Assembly (NCBI GenBank): GCA_030612305.1
Contig: JAUWOG010000109.1
Location: forward strand, 1 to 7,352
Source: Armatimonadota bacterium
GTDB taxonomy: Bacteria; Armatimonadota; Zipacnadia; Zipacnadales; UBA11051
Reading direction: 5' to 3'
Length of the DNA: 7,352 nucleotides
The notes below the pieces were generated by a model, which was given only the letters and a program-made list of their open reading frames with translations, was not told where the DNA came from and did no database searches. The translations under genes and the position numbers were made by a program. The number at the start of each line of letters is the position of its first letter. Position 1 is the stretch's first letter. Positions 1 to 6,045 of this stretch are shown here, piece after piece.

Positions 1-472
1 GGTAGTTGTGCGCGGCCACCATCAGCGGAACAGGGCAGTGTCGCAGCAGGTACTTGACATTGCCGCCGATCTGCGGGCGCTGGCCTTCTCTTGTCACGCG
101 GCTCTCGCCGACGACGAGCATGTCGTAGAGGCGTGCCATCCCCGCGAGCGTCTCGCCCGGACTGCCAAAGACGCGCCGCGTCGTACAGGGCACCTCCGCA
201 TCATGGCATGAACCGGCACCGGCGTCGAGGCATGTGCCGGTATCCAGCGGCGTCTCCGGCTCGGCCTCCACTTCCGCCTCTGCCATGGCGAGAGCCGTCT
301 GTACATGATCCGGCGGGCCGAGCAGGTCGCCCCCGGCTGTCACGTCGGCGATCGGCTCGACATGAACGAGATGCGCCCACGAGTGCTGGGCCTGCGCGAT
401 ATCCAGCGTCTGCTGCAAGGCAGTGCGCGCACTCAGTGAGTCGTCATATCCTACGAGTATGTTCCTGAGCAT
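1..472 (-). CDS. Universal stress protein (UspA family), 3' end beyond the window
   Basis: No stop codon occurs before the left edge, so 157 codons are visible and the C-terminus is cut off. The N-terminus MLRNILVGYDDSLSARTALQ is the typical first strand of the UspA alpha/beta fold, with the Asp that contacts adenine in ATP-binding members. The C-terminal half (about residues 118-153, from MLVVGES to CPVPLMVAA) matches the last helix and strand of the domain, so only a few residues or a second domain are missing. The usual nucleotide signature G-2x-G-9x-G(S/T) is degraded: residues 123-138 read G-E-S-R ... I-G-G-N, lacking the second Gly and the Ser/Thr. Residues about 68-98 form an acidic, Pro-rich insert with Cys81, Cys89 and Cys96. 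The ATG at 472 has a GGAGGT at 485-490, spaced 12 bases, and is the only good start. It lies 36 bases downstream of the PqqD-like gene, probably in the same transcript. The family call is firm; the role, and whether ATP is bound, are unknown. Confidence 0.85.
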   Translation of the reverse strand, partial: MLRNILVGYDDSLSARTALQQTLDIAQAQHSWAHLVHVEPIADVTAGGDLLGPPDHVQTALAMAEAEVEAEPETPLDTGTCLDAGAGSCHDAEVPCTTRRVFGSPGETLAGMARLYDMLVVGESRVTREGQRPQIGGNVKYLLRHCPVPLMVAAHNY

Positions 473-508
473 GTCAGTGTGGGTACCTCCAGAGACGGGA
501 CAGCCTGC

Positions 509-1159
509 TCAGTGAGCGTCATCTTCCTCATCCGTGCTATCGAGGTCCGGTGCAGCTACAGGCGCGTCCGGCTCCTGCGCCGGCGTTTGTGGCTCTGCAC
601 CGTCCTGCTCCATCTCTTCAAGTATGCGGGCATCCTCTGCGGCCCGCTCTGCGGCGGTGTCCTGCGCGGCCCTGAGTTGCTCCTTCGTGGTCGCTATCTC
701 CTCGAGCCCGATGACTTCCTGGCCCGCGACGCCGGCTTCTTCAGCCACCTTCTGGTCAACCATGAAGCCGATCATCCCGCGCTTGCCCAGTGTGCGTAGA
801 TACTCCGTCAGGGAGACTTCGACCTCCCGCTTGTTGAGCTTATACTTCTCAGCGAGGAGCGCCACAACCTCGGCCACGGTATGGTCGCCGTCACAGCAGT
901 GCCAGACATCAGTGCCGACCTCGTCGAGCTCGATCGGCTTGGATTCGGGGACCATGAAGAGCCAGCCGAGAGCCTTGCCCTGGATGTCGCCGCGCCGGAG
1001 CAGTACGACAATGACATTGCCCTCCTCGGTGACCTTCCACTGCAGGGCGGGATTGCGGACCGGGTAGGCGCCCATTGCCTGCTCGCGTGTGAGTTGGGCC
1101 TGAGGCTTTCTGAGCCGCAGCCTGACGAGAATACTGTTGAAGCCGGCCATTATATTCAC
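509..1159 (-). CDS. PqqD-like (RRE-fold) protein with acidic C-terminal tail
   Basis: This is a 216-residue protein. Residues about 31-135 resemble the PqqD family: a YPVRNPALQWKV opening strand, a hydrophobic strand pair (VIVVLL, ALGWLFMVP), the family's signature stretch ELDEVGTDVWHCCDGDHTVA (78-97), then helices ending LRTLGKRGMIGF (121-132). PqqD binds precursor peptides for radical-SAM maturases, and its fold is the RiPP recognition element. Many stand-alone relatives have no known RiPP role. Residues 136-216 are a charged, probably helical then disordered tail rich in Glu, Asp, Ala and Pro, not part of classical PqqD (about 90 residues). Two adjacent cysteines (88-89) sit in the signature region. 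The start is GTG at 1159, with an AAAGG-type ribosome site about 10 bases upstream; an in-frame ATG at 1150 is the alternative but lies about 19 bases from it. No precursor peptide or radical-SAM gene is visible in the window. The fold call is good; function is not known. Confidence 0.8.
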   Translation of the reverse strand: MNIMAGFNSILVRLRLRKPQAQLTREQAMGAYPVRNPALQWKVTEEGNVIVVLLRRGDIQGKALGWLFMVPESKPIELDEVGTDVWHCCDGDHTVAEVVALLAEKYKLNKREVEVSLTEYLRTLGKRGMIGFMVDQKVAEEAGVAGQEVIGLEEIATTKEQLRAAQDTAAERAAEDARILEEMEQDGAEPQTPAQEPDAPVAAPDLDSTDEEDDAH

Positions 1160-1196
1160 AACAATGCAGCCTTTCGAACTTCTGTGTCGTCGAGTT

Positions 1197-1217
1197 GGCT
1201 GCCAGTATCTCGCAGCC
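1197..1217. repeat. Perfect 6-bp inverted repeat between metallophosphoesterase and PqqD-like genes
   Basis: GGCTGC (1197-1202) and GCAGCC (1212-1217) form a perfect 6-bp stem with a 9-base loop, in the 91-base gap between the metallophosphoesterase stop and the PqqD-like start. No T-run follows on the minus strand, so it is not a standard intrinsic terminator. It could be an attenuating or RNA-protecting hairpin, an operator, or chance in GC-rich DNA. Confidence 0.35.
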
Positions 1218-1250
1218 GCGTGGTCATTGTGTCCCGGATGCGTCTGTGCG

Positions 1251-2141
1251 TCAGGTCACGACGCGCAGGTCATCATCGTGTCCGTCAGCGAGAGTGAATA
1301 CGGCGACCTCGGGCGGACAGTTGAGGCGCGCGCGGACGCCCGATGAGACGCCACGGCTGACATACGCCACAGTGTCCGGAGTCACGCGCATGAGTCCGGC
1401 GGCGCGGTCTCGCCGTCGCCATACCGGGGCCCAGGGCGTGCCGATGTAAGGAAGCTGTAGTTGTCCGCCGTGCGTGTGACCGCATAGTATCAGATCGGCC
1501 CACTCTGCGAGCGGGTCGTCAAAGATGTCCGGGCTGTGCGAGAGCAGGATGTGGAGGTCCCCGTGGGGAGCATCAGCCAGAGCGGCCGCGAGGTCCTCAT
1601 GTCCGCACGACGGGTCGCCGACACCGGCGATGACTACGAGACTGTCGTTGATGCGCAGACAGCGGTGGGTATTGAAAAGCACCTCGATGCCGGTGGCGCT
1701 CATCTTCGCCATCCAGTCAGGGACCGGTATGCTGTCTCCCTTCTCCTCGAATGCCTCAAGTTCCAGAGCCTCATCCATGTCGTGATTGCCAAGCACGGCA
1801 TAGACGCCGTGTTCGGCGGCCAGCGGCGCCATCAGCCTGGCGGCGACATCAACGTGCCACGACCGGTGCCCGACGTCCCCGGTGATGCAGACGAGGTCGG
1901 GGCGCTGAGCCATTGTCTCGGCCACGGCGCGCGCTGCCATCGCCACGGTCCGCGGGCTGTTGCGCAGATGCGTGTCACTGATCTGTCCGATGCGCAACCC
2001 GCAGAGCCGGCGCGGCAACCGGTCGAGGTGTACCTCGACCTGCTCAATCTGGAGTCGGGTCGGCTCGACATGCCGCACGTAATAGATGAGGGCGACGGCC
2101 ACCAACAGCGCCGCCCACAGTATGATGCTAGTTCCCACCAT
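1251..2141 (-). CDS. Membrane-anchored calcineurin-like metallophosphoesterase (YkuE/YaeI type)
   Basis: A 296-residue protein with one N-terminal membrane segment (about residues 5-23) and then a metallophosphoesterase domain. All the metal-site motifs can be read: D56-T-H58, G88-D89, the GNHD motif at 118-121 (N119, H120), H202 in LLSHSPD, and GHTHGGQ at 221-227 (H222, H224). These ligands bind two divalent metals in this superfamily. The single anchor followed by the domain is the layout of YkuE/YaeI-like enzymes, some of which act on lipid-linked phosphoesters such as UDP-diacylglucosamine, but the substrate here cannot be read from sequence. The active site is probably on the outer face of the cytoplasmic membrane if the anchor is uncleaved and N-in. 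The ATG at 2141 overlaps the end of the upstream membrane-protein gene by 14 bases, with an AGGA-type ribosome site about 10 bases upstream, suggesting co-translation. Length and motifs are complete. Confidence 0.92.
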   Translation of the reverse strand: MVGTSIILWAALLVAVALIYYVRHVEPTRLQIEQVEVHLDRLPRRLCGLRIGQISDTHLRNSPRTVAMAARAVAETMAQRPDLVCITGDVGHRSWHVDVAARLMAPLAAEHGVYAVLGNHDMDEALELEAFEEKGDSIPVPDWMAKMSATGIEVLFNTHRCLRINDSLVVIAGVGDPSCGHEDLAAALADAPHGDLHILLSHSPDIFDDPLAEWADLILCGHTHGGQLQLPYIGTPWAPVWRRRDRAAGLMRVTPDTVAYVSRGVSSGVRARLNCPPEVAVFTLADGHDDDLRVVT

Positions 2142-2532
2142 TATCGCGACATTCCTGCTGTAGTTCCGAGTGGTCCTGCGGCGGCGGGCCGAGAATCCGA
2201 CGGAGCCGGACTATCAGCACTCGCCACAGCAGCACTGTCAGAAGCAATGACGTTCCCAATGCGATGCTCTGGCTGAGGTCAAGTTCAGCCAACCGCAAGC
2301 CGGGTGACAATGTATCCACTTCGACGAGAGCGTCGGCGACGACGCTACGCGACAAGATAATGACCCCGACAGTCGCCAGCAGCCCGGCCCAGGTCGCGAG
2401 CAAGGCCGCCCAGATGTCTCCGGGGGAATGCCCCGCCGAGATTGACTTCACATAGATCATCAGGCTGACCAGTGCGGCGGCGGGTATGAGTACTGCCACC
2501 AGCGGCTGCCATTCTGCCATCGCTTCGCTCAT
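2128..2532 (-). CDS. Small integral membrane protein, three predicted helices, unknown function
   Basis: A 134-residue protein I do not recognise. Three hydrophobic segments are visible at about residues 10-27, 41-60 and 87-107. The second is followed by a short polar, acidic loop (SRSVVADALVEVDTLSPGLR), and the third by a basic stretch (VRLRRIL, 107-114) and a charged tail. By the positive-inside rule the C-terminus is probably cytoplasmic. No catalytic or binding motif is seen. Its ATG overlaps the deoB stop as ATGA (2529-2532), a classic translational-coupling arrangement, and its own end overlaps the metallophosphoesterase start by 14 bases, so all three are almost certainly one transcript. 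A second in-frame Met at residue 5 is a possible alternative start. The tight coupling and codon bias comparable to its neighbours support a real gene. Confidence 0.8.
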   Translation of the reverse strand: MSEAMAEWQPLVAVLIPAAALVSLMIYVKSISAGHSPGDIWAALLATWAGLLATVGVIILSRSVVADALVEVDTLSPGLRLAELDLSQSIALGTSLLLTVLLWRVLIVRLRRILGPPPQDHSELQQECRDNGGN

Positions 2533-3737
2533 GAGGCTGCTGTGCCCCGCAGTAGCTCTCTCGCGTCCACGTCACCGGCGCCATCATCCACTCCAAGCAG
2601 CGCGCAGACGGCGTGCCCGACGAAACTCAACCCCTCGATCGTAGCGAGGTTCTGAGGCGTGATGCGCGGCCCGTAGATCAGCACCGGTACGTACTCCCGC
2701 GAATGATCCGTGCTCGGCGTAGTCGGATCGCAGCCGTGGTCGGCGGTGATGATGAGGGCCTCATCTTGTCCTATGCGAGGGATGAAGCCGCCGAGCCATG
2801 CATCGAACTCAGCCAGGGCGGCTGCGTATCCCGAGACATCATTGCGGTGACCGTAGAGCATGTCGAAATCCACGAGATTGGCAAAGATCAGGTCATCGGC
2901 GGCGGCTTCCCAGAGTTCGGCGATGGCCTGTTGCCCGGCGGCGTTGTCCGTGGTATGGACGTGGCTGCGGATGCCGCGGTCGCTGTAGATCTGGGCGATC
3001 TTGCCGACGGCGGCGATGCCGACGTTATGGGCGGCAAGGATGTCGAGCAGTAGCGGGCGCGGCGGCTTGAGCGGGAAATCGCGCCGTCGCTCGGTGCGGA
3101 CGAAAGCACCGGGAGTGCCGATGAAGGGCCTGGCGATGACCCGCGCCACGGCGTGTTCTCCGGTGCAGATGCGGCGTGCGATGCGGCAGTAGCGGTAGAG
3201 CTCCTCTGGCGCGACGACGGACTCATGGGCGGCTATCTGCAGCACGCTGTCGGCCGAGGTATAGACAATCAGCTCGCCGGTTTGCATCTGTCTCGGCCCG
3301 AGTTGCTCTATGATGCGAGTGCCCGAAGCGGGCCGGTTGCCGATGATACCCCGCCCGCAAGTGTCACTGAGTCGCGCAATGACTTGAGCGGGGAAGCCAT
3401 GCGGATAGGTGGGAAAGGGCGTTGGCGTGATCTGCCCCATCAGCTCCCAGTGTCCGATGAGGGTGTCCTTGCCGGCCGATACGGTGGTCATGCGCCCGAC
3501 GGCGGCCTCCGGTGCGAGCCTCGGCAGACATTCCACGCCGTCTATTGCGCCGAGGCCCAGCCGCTCAAGGACCGGCAACTGCAGGTCACTTGCGACGACG
3601 GTGTGGCAGAGCGTGTGGCTGTGCTCGTCGCCGTAGAGGTGTGCGTCAGGCAGCGCACCGATGCCGAGACTGTCGCAGATGATGAGTGCGATGCGGCGAA
3701 GCGGGTGCGGAGCTTTCTGCCGCAGCCGGTCGGGCAG
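2529..3737 (-). CDS. deoB: Phosphopentomutase, start codon non-canonical or unclear
   Basis: Phosphopentomutase interconverts (deoxy)ribose 1-phosphate and 5-phosphate, linking nucleoside salvage to central metabolism; it acts in the cytosol with two Mn ions. The family is easily recognised. Numbering from CTG 3737 gives 402 residues, against roughly 390-410 for characterised enzymes. Equivalents of the Bacillus cereus metal ligands and nucleophile are all present: D22 (in ICDSLGIGALPDA), phosphorylated T92 (GKDTLIGHWE), D292 and H297 (LVDFDMLYGH), D333-H334 (ITADHG) and H345 (TDHSREY). The difficulty is the start. The first ATG/GTG/TTG in frame is TTG at 3578, with no ribosome site, and using it would delete 53 residues including D22. 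Upstream the frame is open only back to the SPOR stop at 3741-3743. Candidate starts are CTG at 3737 (GGGGGT about 9-10 bases upstream, inside the SPOR 3' end) or CTG at 3725. The stop overlaps the next gene by ATGA. Identity is very sure; the 5' end is not. Confidence 0.93.
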   Translation of the reverse strand: MPDRLRQKAPHPLRRIALIICDSLGIGALPDAHLYGDEHSHTLCHTVVASDLQLPVLERLGLGAIDGVECLPRLAPEAAVGRMTTVSAGKDTLIGHWELMGQITPTPFPTYPHGFPAQVIARLSDTCGRGIIGNRPASGTRIIEQLGPRQMQTGELIVYTSADSVLQIAAHESVVAPEELYRYCRIARRICTGEHAVARVIARPFIGTPGAFVRTERRRDFPLKPPRPLLLDILAAHNVGIAAVGKIAQIYSDRGIRSHVHTTDNAAGQQAIAELWEAAADDLIFANLVDFDMLYGHRNDVSGYAAALAEFDAWLGGFIPRIGQDEALIITADHGCDPTTPSTDHSREYVPVLIYGPRITPQNLATIEGLSFVGHAVCALLGVDDGAGDVDARELLRGTAAS

Positions 3738-3740
3738 GAG

Positions 3741-4442
3741 TTATTGCACCCCCACGCGCGCCTCGTATCCGGCATTCCGCAGCTCTTCGACAAGGTCATC
3801 GGCCTCATCGCGGCCCGCAAATGCGCCTACGTTCACGCGGCGGTATGTCTTGTCCTTGATAGTTACTTTGCTGACGTACGGCTTGTAGCCCTTTTCCTGC
3901 AGTTCCTTGAGCATCTTGTCGGAGTTCTCGGCGTTGAGGAACGACCCGGCGGTGACAACGTAGTTGGTGTCGCCATCCCCGTCCTCGGCTTGCCCTTCCT
4001 TGTCCTGGCCTTCCTGGGTTTCGGTATCAGCCGCCGACTCCGACTCCCGCTCAGATGAGGACGCTGTCTCGTCTGCTCCGGCTACCTCTTCGTCGTCTCC
4101 GGTGGCGTCAGTGTCGTCCTCGCCGGCTGCGTCGTCTTCCTGATGGCCAAGCATGTCCGTGGCGTTGTCTATCTCAGTGTCTGAGCCCTCGCGTTCCTCC
4201 CCCTTGACCTGGGCTGTGGCGGGCGCGTCTTTGTCAACCTCATCGGCCTCGCCGTTCTCGCCAGTGACCTGCAGGGCTATCTCGGGAGCGCCTTCGCGCA
4301 CGTCCGGCCCGGCGATCATAGTGCCCACGTACTTGCGCCCAACGTGGAAGGAAATGCCCCCCAGGATGAGGCAGATGATCAGCACTTTGACCCAGAATAT
4401 GAGCATGTCCTGCCAGGTGACTCTGTCGGCCGGCGATGCCAT
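3741..4442 (-). CDS. SPOR-domain membrane protein with long acidic linker
   Basis: A 233-residue protein in three parts: a short cytoplasmic N-terminus and single membrane helix (about residues 13-33, from MLIFWVKV to SFHVG); a low-complexity, strongly acidic linker (about 50-158, rich in Glu, Asp, Gly, Ala, Ser and Thr); and a C-terminal SPOR domain (about 159-233). The SPOR domain shows its usual pattern: YVVTAGSFLNAENSDKMLKEL, then GYKPYVSKV, TYRRVNVGAFAGRDEADDLV and GYEARV. SPOR domains bind denuded glycan strands of septal peptidoglycan, so an N-in, periplasm-facing division or envelope role is likely, as for FtsN-like proteins, although the specific partner is not shown. ATG 4442 has GGAG at 4450-4453, spaced 7 bases. 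It is the first gene of the leftward transcript, and its stop lies in the same frame as deoB, only a few bases ahead of it. Confidence 0.9.
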   Translation of the reverse strand: MASPADRVTWQDMLIFWVKVLIICLILGGISFHVGRKYVGTMIAGPDVREGAPEIALQVTGENGEADEVDKDAPATAQVKGEEREGSDTEIDNATDMLGHQEDDAAGEDDTDATGDDEEVAGADETASSSERESESAADTETQEGQDKEGQAEDGDGDTNYVVTAGSFLNAENSDKMLKELQEKGYKPYVSKVTIKDKTYRRVNVGAFAGRDEADDLVEELRNAGYEARVGVQ

Positions 4443-4460
4443 CTCTTTTCTCCACGGCGT

Positions 4461-4489
4461 TTGCGGACCGGGCCGCTATAGTATAGAAT
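4461..4489 (+). promoter_or_regulatory. Candidate sigma-70-like promoter for the wzz-like operon
   Basis: TTGCGG (4461-4466) is followed after exactly 17 bases by TAGAAT (4484-4489), 3/6 and 5/6 matches to the consensus -35 and -10. Transcription would begin near 4496 and give a leader of about 185 bases before the ATG at 4680. The -10 lies in the AT-rich island. The assignment rests on pattern only; promoter consensus in this organism is unknown. Confidence 0.35.
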
Positions 4490-4508
4490 CAAACGCTTCT
4501 CGGCGATC

Positions 4509-4538
4509 ATTCTATCACGGAGGCTGCAATCCGCGCAA
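4509..4538 (-). promoter_or_regulatory. Candidate sigma-70-like promoter for the SPOR-deoB gene train
   Basis: On the minus strand TTGCGC (4538-4533) is followed after 18 bases by TAGAAT (4514-4509). Transcription would start near 4502, about 60 bases before the SPOR start codon. A second possible -10, TATACT (4485-4480), lies nearer the gene but has no good -35 partner. Pattern evidence only. Confidence 0.35.
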
Positions 4539-4563
4539 CTTCCGGCGGTAGGCGTTGGCAGTC

Positions 4564-4583
4564 TTCACAGGGCTGTCAGTGAA
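4564..4583. repeat. Spaced inverted repeat TTCAC-N10-GTGAA, possible operator
   Basis: TTCAC (4564-4568) and GTGAA (4579-4583) are perfect inverted arms separated by 10 bases, roughly one helical turn between half-site edges. This is a common form for dimeric repressor sites. It would lie in the long leader of the wzz-like gene. Five-base arms can occur by chance, so this is tentative. Confidence 0.3.
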
Positions 4584-4679
4584 TAGGAGGATTCGACATC
4601 CGGCGCGCGGAATACTGCAGAGCCGTCTCGCGACGGGCCGGCATTCGTTGGGAAACACACTCGCCGGGAGAAATAACGC

Positions 4680-6017
4680 ATGGATGCTGCTATAACGCCG
4701 GACATCGCCCAGGTTGCGTGGCGCCGCAGACGAGCGCTCGCGGTCGTCACGATAGCGGCCGGCGTTGCAGGCGTGCTGATAACATGGCTGTGTGTGCCCC
4801 GGAGCTACTCGGCCACCGCGCAGGTGCTGTATGAGAGCAACCCTGCGCCGCTGCTGAGCGCGAGGGCACTTGTCGGCCAGGATGCAGAGACGCGTGGCGC
4901 GATGATGGTTGCCGTCCTGCGCTCACGTACGTTTGGTCTCCGCGGCATCGAGAAATATGACCTGGTTACGCGTCTTGAGGCCGATAGCCCTGCTGATGCC
5001 GCGGAGCACTTCAGGACTCTGTTCCGAGCGAGTACCGCTGCCGGCGGCGTCTTGCGAATGCGGATGAGCCTGACCGGCAGCGTTCGCGGCATCATCAGCG
5101 AGGGTGAGGACGAGGAGACGGCCAAGCTCGCCGCCGACATCATTGATACACTGATTCAGCAACTGCGCAAGTACCTCGAGGAGAGCAACCTCCAGGAGAC
5201 GCGGCGCCAACTCCAGACAGTTGAGGCCGAACTGGCGGATGTCGAAGAAGTCTATCGCGAAGCTGTTGACAATGTGATCGCCTTTCAGCAGCAAAGCGGC
5301 ATCATCTCCCCCAGTGCGCAGCTCCAGAACATATACGGGAGTCTGAGCCAGGTGGAGAAGATGCTGGCCGAGACGCGAGCGGAACTGAGGAGCGCGGAGA
5401 CCATGTACTCGATGGCTGCTGTTGATGACGACAGCGCGCGCGCACTGGCAGCAAGCCGCTCGCCGGCTATCCAGGTCCTCCTGGCAAAGCTGTACAAGGA
5501 CCAGGTCAACCTCACTAATGCGCTCACCGTCGAGAAGAAGCTGCCGAGTCATCCGCACGTCCAAGCCCTGCAGACAAGCATTGACGAGACGAAGGCGCAG
5601 CTTGCAGGGGAGATAGACATCGAGGATGCGGCCCGCGCGGTTACTGTTGCAGCGACGCGCGCGAGACTGCGTGCCGTCGAGCACGTCAGGGAGCAGTTGA
5701 CGGGCAAGCTCCCCCGTTTCACCTCGGGCAGTGTCGTGCATGATGATCTGCTGAATCAGGTTGCGCTGCAGGCGGCGCGGCGCATGACACTCGACGAGCA
5801 GTTGGCGCCGGCGCGCCGCGGTGCAGCAGGCGCCAAGATCGTGTTCACCGTCCTTGACGCCCCGCTGCCGCCCACCAGGCGGAGCGGGCCGTCCACAGTG
5901 CTCAACTGCGTCGGCGCGATGGCGGCCGGATTCGTCCTTGCCCTGGCCGTCTTCTTCTTCGCAGACGTCACCCGGCCTCAACTGATGGCAGCCCCGCCGG
6001 CGCCGCCCGACAACTGA
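4680..6017 (+). CDS. Wzz-type polysaccharide co-polymerase / chain-length determinant, no kinase domain
   Basis: A 445-residue protein with the polysaccharide co-polymerase layout. A short basic N-terminus (WRRRRA) precedes membrane helix 1 (about residues 19-38), followed by the conserved SYSATAQVLYE strand of the Wzz domain (43-52). A large helical extracytoplasmic part follows, with probable coiled coil at about 155-245 and 300-345. Then comes a Pro-rich segment before the second helix (PLPPTRRSGPS, 395-405) and membrane helix 2 (about 407-428). Such proteins oligomerise in the inner membrane and set chain length or assist export of O-antigen, capsule or exopolysaccharide. No Walker motifs or Tyr-rich tail follow helix 2; the protein ends in a short Pro/Ala tail, so no fused BY-kinase is present. 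The ATG at 4680 has GGGAG at 4666-4670, spaced 9 bases. It stands 28 bases before the GT9 gene and is probably co-transcribed with it. Sequence resembles the broad Wzz/GumC/KpsE group rather than one named member. Confidence 0.85.
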   Translation: MDAAITPDIAQVAWRRRRALAVVTIAAGVAGVLITWLCVPRSYSATAQVLYESNPAPLLSARALVGQDAETRGAMMVAVLRSRTFGLRGIEKYDLVTRLEADSPADAAEHFRTLFRASTAAGGVLRMRMSLTGSVRGIISEGEDEETAKLAADIIDTLIQQLRKYLEESNLQETRRQLQTVEAELADVEEVYREAVDNVIAFQQQSGIISPSAQLQNIYGSLSQVEKMLAETRAELRSAETMYSMAAVDDDSARALAASRSPAIQVLLAKLYKDQVNLTNALTVEKKLPSHPHVQALQTSIDETKAQLAGEIDIEDAARAVTVAATRARLRAVEHVREQLTGKLPRFTSGSVVHDDLLNQVALQAARRMTLDEQLAPARRGAAGAKIVFTVLDAPLPPTRRSGPSTVLNCVGAMAAGFVLALAVFFFADVTRPQLMAAPPAPPDN

Positions 6018-6045
6018 TGCCACCCCACCACACGGAGTTATCCTG

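Larger units (their letters stand above)
4443..4679. promoter_or_regulatory. Divergent intergenic control region between SPOR gene and wzz-like gene
   Basis: This 237-base gap separates two outward-facing genes and is the only sizeable non-coding stretch in the window. Its left part (about 4476-4516) is an AT-rich island in GC-rich surroundings and carries promoter-like hexamers on both strands. The middle holds a spaced inverted repeat at 4564-4583. Near the wzz-like start is a GC-rich hairpin: CCGTC (4623-4627) and GACGG (4632-4636) around a TCGC loop. No convincing small gene or RNA was seen. Confidence 0.6.

Noticed and set aside
91..468. Plus-strand Arg/Pro-rich open frame of 125 codons at the left edge
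   Set aside because: It is antisense to the truncated universal stress protein, which has recognisable fold motifs and a ribosome site.
1536..2276. Long plus-strand open frame of 246 codons opposite the metallophosphoesterase
   Set aside because: The opposite strand encodes a complete phosphoesterase with all metal motifs. The plus-strand product has no recognisable domain and is explained by high GC content on the antisense strand.
2529..3578. deoB taken as starting at TTG 3578
   Set aside because: This start has no ribosome site and would remove the conserved N-terminal strand and catalytic Asp that are encoded in frame upstream.
3153..4058. Plus-strand open frame of 301 codons opposite deoB and the SPOR gene
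   Set aside because: It crosses two well-supported minus-strand genes, shows no family motif and has the composition of an antisense shadow.
4923..6023. Minus-strand open frame of 366 codons opposite the wzz-like gene
   Set aside because: The plus strand has the full co-polymerase layout with a good ribosome site; the minus product is Arg/Cys/Leu-rich without domains.
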